Shown one piece after another: positions 1 to 9,158 of a stretch of DNA of 64,000 bases (within the stretch, counting starts at the first letter, position 1; each line of letters opens with the position of its first letter). Location: assembly GCA_028280305.1 (NCBI GenBank), contig JANQMC010000082.1:62001-126000 (forward strand), in the 5' to 3' direction. This DNA is from Pelagibius sp. Lineage in GTDB: Bacteria > Pseudomonadota > Alphaproteobacteria > Kiloniellales > Kiloniellaceae. The notes beneath the pieces were generated by a model that made no database searches, was not told the DNA's origin, and worked only from the letters and a program-made list of their open reading frames with translations. The translations under genes and the position numbers were made by a program.

Positions 1-428
1 CGCTGGTGATCCAGGCGGCAGAGGAACGCATTCAGGAACTGGTCGGCGACTACTCGACCTGGGTGCGCAACTATCTGGTCTCCGTGACAAACTCCTACAA
101 CGCCCTCTGCAAGAGCGACGAGGACAAGAAGCACCACGTGCTCAACATCAACGCCATCGCCCACGAGCTGCGCGGCCAGGGCGGCATCTTCGACTACCCG
201 CTGATCACCGCTTTCGGCAAAACGCTCTACGAGGCGACCATCGACACCGATGCCAAGGTCACCGAGAACCGCCTGAAGCTGATCGAAGCACATATCGATG
301 CCATCCGATTGGTCTTCACCAATAAGATCAGGGGCAAGGGGGGCGATGTCGGCAAAGCCCTGTTGAAGGACATCGAACGGGCGGTGAAGAAATACAGCGA
401 GCCGCGCAAGGTCAAGGCCGCGTCATAG
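1..428 (+). CDS. Hpt-domain-like protein, 5' end outside window
   Basis: The open frame runs off the left edge; a GTG at position 6 could be read as a start, but the codon before it is open, so this is probably the 3' part of a longer gene. The visible 140 residues are mostly helical and charged. A histidine in the context AHELRGQGG (residue 53 counted from the GTG) followed by a G-x-F/Y-x-x-L-I pattern matches the phospho-accepting helix of histidine phosphotransfer (Hpt) domains. It would relay phosphate between a hybrid kinase and a response regulator, but no partner is visible. The stop codon TAG (426-428) is also the first three bases of a palindromic repeat. Confidence 0.6.
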   Translation, partial: LVIQAAEERIQELVGDYSTWVRNYLVSVTNSYNALCKSDEDKKHHVLNINAIAHELRGQGGIFDYPLITAFGKTLYEATIDTDAKVTENRLKLIEAHIDAIRLVFTNKIRGKGGDVGKALLKDIERAVKKYSEPRKVKAAS

Positions 429-503
429 ATCGGATCATGTTTTGACGAAACCACTTCGTGGTTGCGCCAAAACATGTGAATCCGATCGACATCAAGTGGC
501 TAG
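425..503. repeat. Interspersed palindromic repeat, module A only (copy 1)
   Basis: The element starts TAGATCGGATCATG and closes with CATGTGAATCCGATC; inner arms GTTTTGACG/CGCCAAAAC and AACCAC-TTCG-TGGTT make a long hairpin. A linker ATCAAGTGG-CTAG follows, but module B, which normally comes next, is missing. Related copies lie at 13909, 26912, 50741 and 54011. Confidence 0.85.
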
Positions 504-530
504 GGCAAGGCCGGGGCGCCTTGAACCGGC

Positions 531-1418
531 TTACTCCGCAAAGCGTTCCACCAGGAAGTCGACGAAGCACCGCACCCTGGCGGAGAGATGACGGCCGGGC
601 GGATAGACCACGCGGATGGCGCTGTCGGGTCCGTGGTACTGCGGCAGCACCTGGACCAGCCGCCCCGCCTTCAGGTCCGGCCCGATCAGCCAGAGCGGCA
701 GGAGCACAAGGCCGATACCGGCCAGCGCCGACTCCCTCAGGATCATGGGGTTGTTGGTCTCCAGGTTGCCGCTGACCGTGACCATGGTTTCATGCCCGGA
801 GTCGTCAACGACATGCCAGTCGTGGCGCTGCGCCCGATAGGTGTAGACAAGGCAGTTGTGATCGGTGAGTTCACCGATCCGCCCGGGCGCCCCCTTGGCG
901 TGGAGATAATGCGGCGCCGCGGCGATGACCCGGCGGTTGGTCGCGAGACGGCGGCCGATCAGGCTGGAGTCCTCCAAGTCGCCGATCCGCAGACCGACAT
1001 CGAAGCCTTCCTCGACCAGGTTCACGAAGCGGTCGTTTACGTCGACATCGACCGCCAGCTCGGGATAGCGGGCGAGAAACTCCGGCAAAACCGGCATCAT
1101 ATGGAGAATCCCGAAACCGGTCGGCAGGCTGACCCGCAGCCGGCCGCGGGGCGTCGCGCGCAGGCTGGAGACCGCCGCCGCCGCGTCTTCCAGGTCGGCC
1201 AGGGCGCGGCTCGCCCGCTCGTAGAAAGCCGCTCCCTCCTCGGTCAGGCTGAGACGCCGGGTGGTGCGGTTGAACAGGCGCACGGCCAGACGGTCCTCAA
1301 GCCGCCCGATCTGCTTGCTGACCGCCGAGGGGGTCAGATCCAGGGCCCGCGCCGCCGCCGAGAAACTGCCTTCGCGCACCGTTCTTACGAAAACCGGAAG
1401 CCCTTCCAGACCGTCCAT
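531..1418 (-). CDS. LysR-family transcriptional regulator
   Basis: The 295-residue product has the LysR layout: an N-terminal winged helix-turn-helix (residues about 3-62, with GSFSAAARALDLTPSAVSKQ as recognition region and the wing RTTRRLSLTEEG) and a periplasmic-binding-protein-like effector domain from about 90 on. An upstream in-frame start at 1460 would add 14 residues; the start at 1418 is chosen because LysR proteins begin a few residues before the HTH. The gene is divergent from the small ORF at 1549, the usual arrangement for a LysR and its target, so it may control that ORF. The effector is unknown; the subfamily is the common CrgA/PecT-like type in proteobacteria. Confidence 0.88.
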   Translation of the reverse strand: MDGLEGLPVFVRTVREGSFSAAARALDLTPSAVSKQIGRLEDRLAVRLFNRTTRRLSLTEEGAAFYERASRALADLEDAAAAVSSLRATPRGRLRVSLPTGFGILHMMPVLPEFLARYPELAVDVDVNDRFVNLVEEGFDVGLRIGDLEDSSLIGRRLATNRRVIAAAPHYLHAKGAPGRIGELTDHNCLVYTYRAQRHDWHVVDDSGHETMVTVSGNLETNNPMILRESALAGIGLVLLPLWLIGPDLKAGRLVQVLPQYHGPDSAIRVVYPPGRHLSARVRCFVDFLVERFAE

Positions 1419-1548
1419 TACACCCTCATTTATGCCGTTCAGGCATAAATCATATGCCAATGAGCCAGATTATCAAACAGGAGGAATGAACGTAGCTTTA
1501 CAGCAGATCGGGGCCGCTTGGCCTCGCCAACCGTCAGGAGAAGCGATC

Positions 1549-1779
1549 ATGACCCAAGCTTCGATACCTCAGCCGCCGATATCCACAGCAATCGATCTGC
1601 AACGGCCCGGCGCCTTGACCCCCGCCCAGTTGGAGCGTGCTCTTGCCCGGGGCCGGCATCTTCAGGGAATGGCGGTGCGCAGCGCCTTTTCGCGGCTGTT
1701 CAATCGCCTGTTCAGTCACCTCTTCCCTGCGGCCTCGCCGCGCGACCGGACACTCGGCCGGAAGACTCAAGCCTGCTGA
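1549..1779 (+). CDS. Small conserved-type protein, function unknown
   Basis: A 76-residue ORF starts at ATG 1549 with an AGGAG-like site 8 bases upstream. An alternative ATG at 1486 directly abuts an AGGAGG and is judged too close to it. The product has a Pro/Thr-rich N-terminus, then an Arg/Leu/Phe amphipathic helix (around RSAFSRLFNRLFSHLF) and a basic tail. It is divergent from the LysR gene and converges with the MFS gene, overlapping its 3' end by 13 bases. No family is recognised. Position, ribosome-binding site and amphipathic helix support a real gene, but the evidence is modest. Confidence 0.5.
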   Translation: MTQASIPQPPISTAIDLQRPGALTPAQLERALARGRHLQGMAVRSAFSRLFNRLFSHLFPAASPRDRTLGRKTQAC

Positions 1780-3092
1780 GCGAAGGGCGTTCCGTCGGCC
1801 TGGGGATCGCGGATCCCCCACAGTAGAGCGAGGCCGGCAACAAAGAAGATCAGGATCGTCGCCATGCCGGCGCGCTGGCTGTCGGCCATAACCGTCACCC
1901 AGCCGACCAGGGCCGGGCCCAGAAAGGCGGTCGCCTTGCCGGAAAGCGCATAGAGGCCGAAGAACTCGGCGCGCAGATCCGGCGGCGCAATCCGCGCCAT
2001 GAAGGAACGGCTGGCCGTCTGCGCCGGGCCGATGAAAATGCCGATGGCGCAGCCCAGCAGGTAGAACCAGAGCCGGCTTTCGATCACCAGGATGGCGGCG
2101 CCGAGCAGCGTCAGGGCCGCCACCGACACAAGGATCGTCGTCTTGGCGCCGACCAGGTCGTCGAGCCAGGCAAAGCCGAAGGCGCCGATCCCGGCGGTCA
2201 CGTTCAGCAGGATGCCGAAGATCAGAATCTCCTGGAAGCTCATGCCGAAGGTGCCGGCGGCATAGATACCGCCGAAGGCGAAGAGCGTGTTCAGGCCGTC
2301 GGTATAGAGCATGCGGGCGATCAGGAACCGCCCGGTCTGGCCGTGCCGCGGCAGGGCGCGCAGAGTCTCCCAAAGGCTCGCCAGTCCGGCCCGCACCGCG
2401 CCCGCCGGTTTGAAGGGCCGGCTTTGCTCGCGGGTGAAAACAAACAGCGGTACGGCAAAGACCAGAAACCACAGGCCGACAAAAGGCCCGGTGATCCGCA
2501 CCTCCTCGGCAAGCGATTTATCCAAGCCGAAGAGCGGCACCTCGGGCATCACGAAAAGCACCAGGCAGAGACCGAGGCAGAGCAGGCCGCCGAGATAGCC
2601 CAGCGCACCGGCCCAGCCCGACAGCCGGCCGAGATGGCTGGGCGGCGCGATGTCCGCCAGCATGGCGTTGTAGAAGACATGGCCGAATTCAAAGGCCGCA
2701 TTGCCGATGGCGACCAGCAGCAGGGCGGGCAGGATGAACCGCGGGTCCGGCTCGATCCACCAAAGCCCGATGGCGGCCGCGACGGCGATCAGGGTGAAAG
2801 TGCCGATCCAGGGCTTGCGCCCGCCGCCCTGGTCGGCGATAGCCCCCAGCACCGGGGCCAGAACCGCCAGCACCAGGCCGGAAATCGACAGCGCCGCACC
2901 CCATTGGCCGGTGCCCAATTCCGGCGACTCGGCGACGCCGCGGGTGAAATAGGCGGCAAAGACAAAGGTGACAATGACAGTGGGGTAGGAGGAGTTAGCC
3001 CAGTCGAAAAGACACCATGCCGCTGCTGCCGCCCGGCGGCCGCGCCAGGGCGAGGCCGTGGCGACGCCGGGTTCTTCTGAATCACTGGCCAT
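1767..3092 (-). CDS. MFS transporter of the UMF1/Atg22-like type
   Basis: The product is a 441-residue inner-membrane protein with about 12 hydrophobic segments. The opening motif WCLFDWANSSYPTVIVTF and the following GRKPWIG loop are typical of the UMF1/Atg22-like branch of the major facilitator superfamily, whose bacterial members are mostly uncharacterised exporters. The N-terminal 20 residues are cytoplasmic and charged. It is probably monocistronic: upstream lies a repeat element and downstream it converges with the small ORF at 1549. Substrate cannot be assigned. Confidence 0.88.
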   Translation of the reverse strand: MASDSEEPGVATASPWRGRRAAAAAWCLFDWANSSYPTVIVTFVFAAYFTRGVAESPELGTGQWGAALSISGLVLAVLAPVLGAIADQGGGRKPWIGTFTLIAVAAAIGLWWIEPDPRFILPALLLVAIGNAAFEFGHVFYNAMLADIAPPSHLGRLSGWAGALGYLGGLLCLGLCLVLFVMPEVPLFGLDKSLAEEVRITGPFVGLWFLVFAVPLFVFTREQSRPFKPAGAVRAGLASLWETLRALPRHGQTGRFLIARMLYTDGLNTLFAFGGIYAAGTFGMSFQEILIFGILLNVTAGIGAFGFAWLDDLVGAKTTILVSVAALTLLGAAILVIESRLWFYLLGCAIGIFIGPAQTASRSFMARIAPPDLRAEFFGLYALSGKATAFLGPALVGWVTVMADSQRAGMATILIFFVAGLALLWGIRDPQADGTPFAQQA

Positions 3093-3118
3093 CGCTCGCC
3101 TCCCTGCCGCGTTCCGAA

Positions 3119-3389
3119 CTAGAGCGCTTTCCGATCTTACACGATCATTTGACCGGAGCAGGCTTGTTCGCCGGCCAGGCGAGCGTCGCGCGGTGATGCT
3201 GGTGCATCACAAGCGGCGCTCAACGCCACCGGCGGGCAAGGATGCCCGGCTCTGCGAGTGACGCTTTGACGCCCCTGGACGTGCGTTGCGACCCTTGCCC
3301 GATGCGCTGCATCGCGCCGCGGGCCGCGCCTGCTCCAGGGACGTCAAAGCGCCATCAAATGGCCGTATAAGATCGGAGAGCGCTCTAGC
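3119..3389. repeat. MITE-like element with nested inverted repeats (C element)
   Basis: The sequence CTAGAGCGCTTTCCGATCTTA at 3119 reappears inverted as TAAGATCGGAGAGCGCTCTAG ending near 3389; similarity continues inward through an ATTTGA/TCAAAT segment and GGAGCAGGC/GCCTGCTCC. A second, inner inverted pair (ACGCTTTGACGCCCCTGGA at about 3261; TCCAGGGACGTCAAAGCG at about 3334) is nested inside. No ORF is credible in it. It fills nearly the whole 365-bp gap between the MFS gene and the YbjQ gene. Terminal inverted repeats and lack of coding capacity suggest a miniature mobile element or an exported palindromic repeat. Confidence 0.7.
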
Positions 3390-3457
3390 AGCTTTCCGAC
3401 GCCCGCTCAAGCTGTGTAGGCTGACGCATCGAAGAGTCGCCAGGGAGTGAACAGGCA

Positions 3458-3772
3458 ATGCTGATCGTCACCACGGACACCATCGAAGGCAGAGAAGTCG
3501 CCGACTACCTCGGAATCGTTTCCGGCGACGCCATCGTCGGCGCGAATATCTTCCGCGATGTTTTTGCCCGGGTGCGCGATGTCGTCGGCGGGCGCGCCGG
3601 CGGCTACGAAAAGGCTTTGCGGGGCGCCAAGGAGCACGCCCTGGAGGACATGGTGAACGAGGCCCAGGCGCGCGGCGCCGATGCGGTGCTCGCCGTCGAC
3701 CTCGACTACGAAGTGGTCGGCGATTCGATGCTCATGGTTTCCGCCAACGGCACCGCCGTGAAGCTGAAGTAG
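3458..3772 (+). CDS. YbjQ/UPF0145 family heavy-metal-binding-domain protein
   Basis: The 104-residue product is full length for the YbjQ (UPF0145) family. It starts with a typical beta-strand MLIVTTDTIEG, followed by GREVADYLGIVSGDAIVGANIFRD and the A-x-x-ANAVxxV-like segment AQARGADAVLAVDLDYE. Members form small oligomeric alpha/beta barrels whose physiological role is not established; the metal-binding name is a domain label. An AGGGAG-like site precedes the ATG at 3458. The gene stands alone between the C element and a D-family repeat. Confidence 0.9.
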   Translation: MLIVTTDTIEGREVADYLGIVSGDAIVGANIFRDVFARVRDVVGGRAGGYEKALRGAKEHALEDMVNEAQARGADAVLAVDLDYEVVGDSMLMVSANGTAVKLK

Positions 3773-3799
3773 CAGGTCCGACAAAGCCTCGGCGCCGGG

Positions 3800-3912
3800 A
3801 TGCTTCGAGACGACCGCTGCGCGGTCTCCTCAGCATGAGGCTGACAGCTTGGAACCGGATATGACGCCCTCATCCTGAGGAAGCCCCGAACAGGGGCTGT
3901 CGCGAAGGATGG
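3800..3912. repeat. Interspersed palindromic repeat family D (copy 1)
   Basis: The sequence ATGCTTCGAGACGACCGCTGCGCGGTCTCCTCAGCATGAGG is followed by a spacer and CCTCATCCTGAGGAAGCCCC...GGGGCTGTCGCGAAGGAT. Two hairpin halves of this type recur at 14048 and 19762. It lies between the convergent YbjQ and glutamate dehydrogenase genes. Confidence 0.8.
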
Positions 3913-3931
3913 CCGGAGCTACAGAGACGCC

Positions 3932-6900
3932 TCAGCCGGAGACCATGGACTTCAGTTGACGGTTGGCCACCGCCAGCATGGCGAAGTCCGGCGCCGCCGA
4001 TGTCTTCAGTTCCTCCAGCAACTGCTCGGTACGATTAACCAGCGGCGCCCGCTGGACCGACCAGTTGTCGATCACCTTGTCGGTCGCGGCCCGCGCCGCC
4101 TTGCCGCCCTTGCCGCCGCCGTTCAGGACCCGGGTGGTCAGCTCGCTCTGGTGGCCGTAGAAGTCGTCGATGATCGCGGTGACCGCCAGTTTGTCCCAGG
4201 CGGTATCGGTCGGCAGGCGGCCGGCGGAACGGCGCAGCCAGTCGAAGCCGAAACGGTCGCCAATCTTGAAGTAGGCCTCGGCCACCTTCTCCACCGGCAG
4301 CTTCAGCGTTCCGGCAATCCGCACGATGTCGCAGACCGGCGCCAGGAAAGACAGGCTTGCGATCCGCTGGGCCAGGGCCTTGGGCGCCCCCTGTTCGACG
4401 AGCTGGCGGCTGCGCTCGACCAGGAACCCCCGGTCGCTGGGGGACAGCAGACTTTCGATGCGGTCCACCAGCGTCGCGACGCCCTCGCCGTAGTTTTCGA
4501 TCTCCGTGGCGATGTCCAGGGAGGCGCCGACCTCGCGCAGGAACCAGACCGTCTCCCGCTCGATCAGACGGCCGGTGTCGACCAGCATGCGCGCCTGCAG
4601 CAGCGCCGGCACCTTGTTGTCCAGGGCTTCGATCTGCTCCCAGAGTTTGCGCATGCCGAAAATCTCGCGCGTGACGATATAGGCCCGGGCGATGTCCTGG
4701 GAGGCCATGCCGGTCTTCTCGCGGACCTCGTGGATGAAGTTGATGCCGACCCGGTTGACCAGGTCATTGCTGACGACGGTCACCACGATCTCGCGCTTCA
4801 GACGGTGACGCCCGATCTCATCGGCATGGGTCGCGCGCAGGGGTTTCGGGAAATAGGTCACCAGATCGTCTGCGAAGTAAGGATCGTCGGGCAGTTCCGA
4901 TTCCAGCAGTTCGTCGTAGAGCACCAGCTTTGAATAGGACAGCAGCACCGCGACCTCCGGCCGGGTGAGGCCTTCGCCGCGCTTCATGCGCTCCAGGATG
5001 ACTTCGTCGTCCGGCAGGAATTCGATGTCGCGGTCCAGGAGGCCGTCTTTTTCCAGCGCCCGCATGAAACGGGCGAAGCGGTCGAGCAGGTGGGCGCCCA
5101 GTTCGTGGGTCACCGTGATCGCCTGGCTCTGCAGGTAGTTGTCCCGCAGGCACTGCTCGCCGACCTCTTCGGTCATCTTCTCCAGCAAACGGTTGCGCTG
5201 CTTGCGGGTCATCTGGCCCGAAGACTCGACCGCGCCCAAAAGGATCTTGATGTTGACCTCGTGGTCGGAACAGTCGACGCCGGCGGAATTGTCGATGAAG
5301 TCGGTGTTGCTGCGCCCGCCGGCCTGGCCGTATTCGATGCGGCCGAGCTGGGTCACACCCAGGTTGGCGCCTTCGCCGATCACCTTGGCGCCGACCTGGC
5401 TGCCGTTGATGCGGATCACATCGTTGGCGCGGTCGCCGACATCGAGATGGCTTTCGTTGTCCGCTTTCACATAGGTCCCGATGCCACCGAACCAGAGCAG
5501 CTCAATATCGGCCAGAAGCATGGCCTGGATCAGCTCGTTGGGGGTGACGCTGTCCTTGGTGATGGCGAAGAGTTTTTTCATCGGCGCCGAGACGGCCACC
5601 GACTTGGCCGAGCGGTCGAAGATGCCGCCGCCCTTGGAGATCAGTTCCTGATTGTAGTCGTTCCAGCCGGAGCGCGGCAGATCGAAGAGCCGCTTGCGCT
5701 CCTGCCAGGTCCGCGCCGGGTCGGGATCGGGGTCGACGAAGATGTGCATGTGATTGAAAGCGCCGACCAGCTTGATGTGCTTGGACAGCAGCATACCGTT
5801 GCCGAAGACGTCGCCGGACATATCGCCGCAGCCGATGCAGGTGAAGTCTTCGTTCTGGATGTCCTTGCCCAGTTCACGGAAGTGGCGCTTCACCGACTCC
5901 CAGCCGCCGCGCGCGGTGATACCCATCTTCTTGTGATCGTAACCGGCCGAGCCGCCGGAGGCGAAGGCGTCGTCGAGCCAGAAACCGTAGTCGGCCGAAA
6001 CCCCGTTGGCGATGTCGGAGAAGGTCGCCGTGCCCTTGTCCGCGGCCACCACCAGATAGGGATCGTCGCCGTCATAGCGCGTCACCTGCTTGGGCGGCAT
6101 CAGGCGATTGCGTTTCAGGTTGTCGGTGATGTCCAGCAGGCCGCGGATGAAGGTCTTGTAGCATTCGATGCCGGCGGCCAGGAAGGCGTCGCGGCCGGCC
6201 TCGGGCGACGGCGGCTTCTTCATGACGAAACCGCCCTTGGAGCCGACGGGCACGATGACCGTGTTCTTCACCTGCTGCGCCTTCACCAGGCCCAGCACCT
6301 CGGTGCGGAAATCCTCCTGCCGGTCGGACCAGCGCAGCCCGCCGCGGGCGACCATGCCGAAGCGCAGATGCACGCCTTCGATGTCCGGACTGTAAACGAA
6401 GATCTCCCGCAGCGGCTGGGGCTGCGGCAGTTCTTCGATCGCGCGGGAATCGAACTTGAAGGAGCAATAGACCTTCTCTCCGCCGTTGTCGGCGGGCTGG
6501 AAGAAGTTGGTCCTGAGGGTGGAGAGGATCAGGTTCAGGTAACGCCGGATAATACGGTCTTCGTCCAGGTTCGACACCTGATCGAGCAGGCCGTTGATCG
6601 CCGTGACGATCTTCTTGCTCTGCCGCGCCGAGGTTTTCGCCTTGGCCGGATCGAAGCGCGCCAGAAACAGGTCGACCAGCAGGCGGGTGAGTTTCGGATT
6701 GCGCGCCAGGGTGGCTTCCATATAGGCCTGACTGAAGGGGATGCGCGCCTGGCGCAGGTACTTGCAGTAGGCGCGCAGGATGATCACTTCGCGCGCCGTC
6801 AGCCCGGCATGGAGAACCAGCTTGTTGAAACCGTCGTTCTCCATTTCGCCGTGCCAGACCCGGGCAAAGGCATCGTGGAAGGCATCGCGCACCGCATCCA

Positions 6901-8794
6901 GATCGATGGCCGCCGCGCCCTCGGCAATCATGTCGAAGTCGTGCATCCAGACCGGCTTGTCGCGGTCGGGAATCTCGATATCGAAGGGCACCTCGCCGAT
7001 CACCCTCAGCCCCATGTTTTCCAGCATCGGCAGGATGTCGGACAAGGGTACCGGCCGGTCGAGAATGTAGATCTTGAAATGCAGCAGTTCCGGGTCGCCG
7101 TCTTCGGGCCGGTAGAGGTTCATCGCCAGGTCGCGGCGGCTGATCGCCTCTTCGATCCTTTCGATGTCGAAGACCGCGGTGGCGGAATCGAAGTGGCGTT
7201 GATAGCTCGGCGGAAAGGAACGCTCGTAGCGCATGCGGCGGCGAATACCCTTTTGCTCGCCGTGCTCGGCCACCAGAGCTTCTTCCAGAAGATCGCTCCA
7301 GGAGCGCGAGGCCTGCACCAGATCCTGTTCGAGCTTGTCCAGCTTGACCGGCGGAATCTTGCCGGGCTTGGTCTTGATGATGAGGTGCAAACGGGCCAGC
7401 ACCTCGTCGCTCATCTGGGTCGAAAAAGCCGCGCAGTGGCCGTCGTAGGCCTTTGCCAGGATATCCTGCAGCTTGCGGCGCAGACCGGTGTCGTAACGGT
7501 CGCGGGGCACGTAGACCATGCAGGAAACGAAACGCTCGAAAGGATCGCGGCGCACGAAAAGGGCGGTGCGCTGTCGTTCCTGCAGATGCAGCACGCCGGT
7601 GGCGATATCGCTCAGCTCCTCGACGGGAATCTGGAACAGCTCATCGCGCGGATAGGTTTCCAGAATGTGCTCCAGCGCCTTGCCGTCGTGGCTGCGCGGC
7701 TCGAAACCGGACATCTTCATCGCCGCGGCGATCTTCTGGCGCAGCAGCGGAATGACGGAAGGCGAGCGCGAGTAGGCGATCGAGGTGAAGAGACCGACGA
7801 AGAGACGCTCGCCGATGACCTCGCCCTTCTTGTCGAACTTTTTCACCGCCACGGTATCGAGGTGGACCGAGCGGTGCACGGTGCTGCGCCGGTTGCCCTT
7901 GGTGATGCGCAACAGTTGCTGCTTGCGCACGAAGTCACGGACCTCCGGCGGCAGCTTGCCGAGATTGCGCAGGCCGTCGAAGACCCGCACGTCCGTGCTG
8001 CGCAGTACACCCAGGCCGCTGTTCTTGCCGATTTCGGTCACCGCGTTGCCGCCGCGCCCGTGAAAACTGAACTCGCGATAGCCCAGGAAAGTGAAGTGGT
8101 CGTCGTTCATCCACTTCAGGAACTCAAGGCCCTCGGAAATCTCGCCCACCGGCAGCATCGGCGGGGAGGTTTCCAGCTCCGCAATCACCTCGGTGCAGCG
8201 CGCACGCATCAAAGGCCAGTCTTCGACCGAGGCCCGGACATCGCAGAGCACGGACTTGATGCCGGCGGCGATCTTGGCGAGCTGGGCGTCGGTCTGTTCG
8301 CTGATCTGGATCTGCATCACCGATTCGCGGGCCGGCGCGACCGCCCCTGGGGACGTGGTCGCCTTGGCTTCGGCGAGCCGCACGAGCTTGCCCTGATCAT
8401 TGCGCCGCAGCGCCATGATCGGGTGGATCACCAGATGCAGGGCGACATCGTGACGGTTGATTTCCGCGGTGACCGAGTCGACCAGGAAAGGCATGTCGTC
8501 GTTGATGATTTCGATGATGCTGTGGGCGGAGGTCCAGCCGTCGGCCTTGACGTCGGGATTGTAGGCCCGCACCGATGCCTTTCCCGGGCGGCGCGACTGC
8601 AGCCTGTCCCAGAGCGCCAGGGCACCGCCCGCCAGATTGGCCGGCGTTTCACCGCGAAGGTCGCTGGGCGGCACGTTGGCGAAAAACTGGCGGACGAAGT
8701 TTTCCGCCGCCTTCGACTTCGATGCGCCGAGCCGTTTGCGCACCCCCTGCAAGACCTGACCGATGAGTCGCGTCTGTGCTCCGCTGCCTGCCAT
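3932..8794 (-). CDS. NAD-specific glutamate dehydrogenase, large (about 180 kDa) type
   Basis: The 1620-residue product matches the length and layout of the large NAD-dependent glutamate dehydrogenases of alphaproteobacteria and pseudomonads. The enzyme catalyses oxidative deamination of glutamate to 2-oxoglutarate and ammonium with NAD+, a catabolic role. Residues 1 to about 700 are the family-specific N-terminal region with ACT-like segments; the catalytic centre lies around 790-1000, with GGLRWSDRQEDFRTEVLGL, VPVGSKGGFV and the nucleotide-binding stretch CIGCGDMSGDVFGNGML. ATG at 8794 is the only plausible start near the conserved N-terminus (KRLGASKSKAAENFVRQFF). The gene is monocistronic, with a roughly 360-bp upstream region carrying a direct repeat. 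Confidence 0.96.
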   Translation of the reverse strand: MAGSGAQTRLIGQVLQGVRKRLGASKSKAAENFVRQFFANVPPSDLRGETPANLAGGALALWDRLQSRRPGKASVRAYNPDVKADGWTSAHSIIEIINDDMPFLVDSVTAEINRHDVALHLVIHPIMALRRNDQGKLVRLAEAKATTSPGAVAPARESVMQIQISEQTDAQLAKIAAGIKSVLCDVRASVEDWPLMRARCTEVIAELETSPPMLPVGEISEGLEFLKWMNDDHFTFLGYREFSFHGRGGNAVTEIGKNSGLGVLRSTDVRVFDGLRNLGKLPPEVRDFVRKQQLLRITKGNRRSTVHRSVHLDTVAVKKFDKKGEVIGERLFVGLFTSIAYSRSPSVIPLLRQKIAAAMKMSGFEPRSHDGKALEHILETYPRDELFQIPVEELSDIATGVLHLQERQRTALFVRRDPFERFVSCMVYVPRDRYDTGLRRKLQDILAKAYDGHCAAFSTQMSDEVLARLHLIIKTKPGKIPPVKLDKLEQDLVQASRSWSDLLEEALVAEHGEQKGIRRRMRYERSFPPSYQRHFDSATAVFDIERIEEAISRRDLAMNLYRPEDGDPELLHFKIYILDRPVPLSDILPMLENMGLRVIGEVPFDIEIPDRDKPVWMHDFDMIAEGAAAIDLDAVRDAFHDAFARVWHGEMENDGFNKLVLHAGLTAREVIILRAYCKYLRQARIPFSQAYMEATLARNPKLTRLLVDLFLARFDPAKAKTSARQSKKIVTAINGLLDQVSNLDEDRIIRRYLNLILSTLRTNFFQPADNGGEKVYCSFKFDSRAIEELPQPQPLREIFVYSPDIEGVHLRFGMVARGGLRWSDRQEDFRTEVLGLVKAQQVKNTVIVPVGSKGGFVMKKPPSPEAGRDAFLAAGIECYKTFIRGLLDITDNLKRNRLMPPKQVTRYDGDDPYLVVAADKGTATFSDIANGVSADYGFWLDDAFASGGSAGYDHKKMGITARGGWESVKRHFRELGKDIQNEDFTCIGCGDMSGDVFGNGMLLSKHIKLVGAFNHMHIFVDPDPDPARTWQERKRLFDLPRSGWNDYNQELISKGGGIFDRSAKSVAVSAPMKKLFAITKDSVTPNELIQAMLLADIELLWFGGIGTYVKADNESHLDVGDRANDVIRINGSQVGAKVIGEGANLGVTQLGRIEYGQAGGRSNTDFIDNSAGVDCSDHEVNIKILLGAVESSGQMTRKQRNRLLEKMTEEVGEQCLRDNYLQSQAITVTHELGAHLLDRFARFMRALEKDGLLDRDIEFLPDDEVILERMKRGEGLTRPEVAVLLSYSKLVLYDELLESELPDDPYFADDLVTYFPKPLRATHADEIGRHRLKREIVVTVVSNDLVNRVGINFIHEVREKTGMASQDIARAYIVTREIFGMRKLWEQIEALDNKVPALLQARMLVDTGRLIERETVWFLREVGASLDIATEIENYGEGVATLVDRIESLLSPSDRGFLVERSRQLVEQGAPKALAQRIASLSFLAPVCDIVRIAGTLKLPVEKVAEAYFKIGDRFGFDWLRRSAGRLPTDTAWDKLAVTAIIDDFYGHQSELTTRVLNGGGKGGKAARAATDKVIDNWSVQRAPLVNRTEQLLEELKTSAAPDFAMLAVANRQLKSMVSG

Positions 8795-9158
8795 GGCGAT
8801 ATTCCCCCTACCGCGAACCTTCTCGTGAGACTCTTTTTCCGACCGTGACGTTACATGACCATCCCAAGCGTACCGTATGGTCGAGTCGCGGCACCTGAAC
8901 GGGATGACTAGAGGCTAAACCATTATGCACGCAAAGGTGAACGAAGGATTTGTTCGCGCACGATGCTTTGTGCACTTTTTGCGCAGGATGGGCGCGGCGG
9001 CACAACCGTCTTTGTTGTGACCCTTTGTTGTGACCGCGGGGCAGATAGGTTCGACCGGCGCTGCCTTCGTCCGGCGACACGGCTTCGCATCGGGGAAGGC
9101 TTCGAGCATGGCTCGTTGATGACGGAGCAATGTCGGCCCCGGCCGCAGAAGACTGCTG
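8795..9158. other. Intergenic region upstream of the glutamate dehydrogenase gene
   Basis: No credible ORF is seen in this 364-bp stretch; the frames that cross it have no family resemblance and poor codon usage. It contains a direct repeat TTTGTTGTGACC at 9011-9022 and 9024-9035, exactly 13 bases apart, reading GGTCACAACAAA toward the glutamate dehydrogenase gene. It is presumed to hold that gene's promoter and control sites. Confidence 0.5.

Noticed and set aside
5090-8848. 1252-residue plus-strand frame antisense to the glutamate dehydrogenase gene
   Set aside because: It mirrors the high-GC codon bias of the real gene, has no family motif, and is wholly inside a strongly conserved gene on the other strand.
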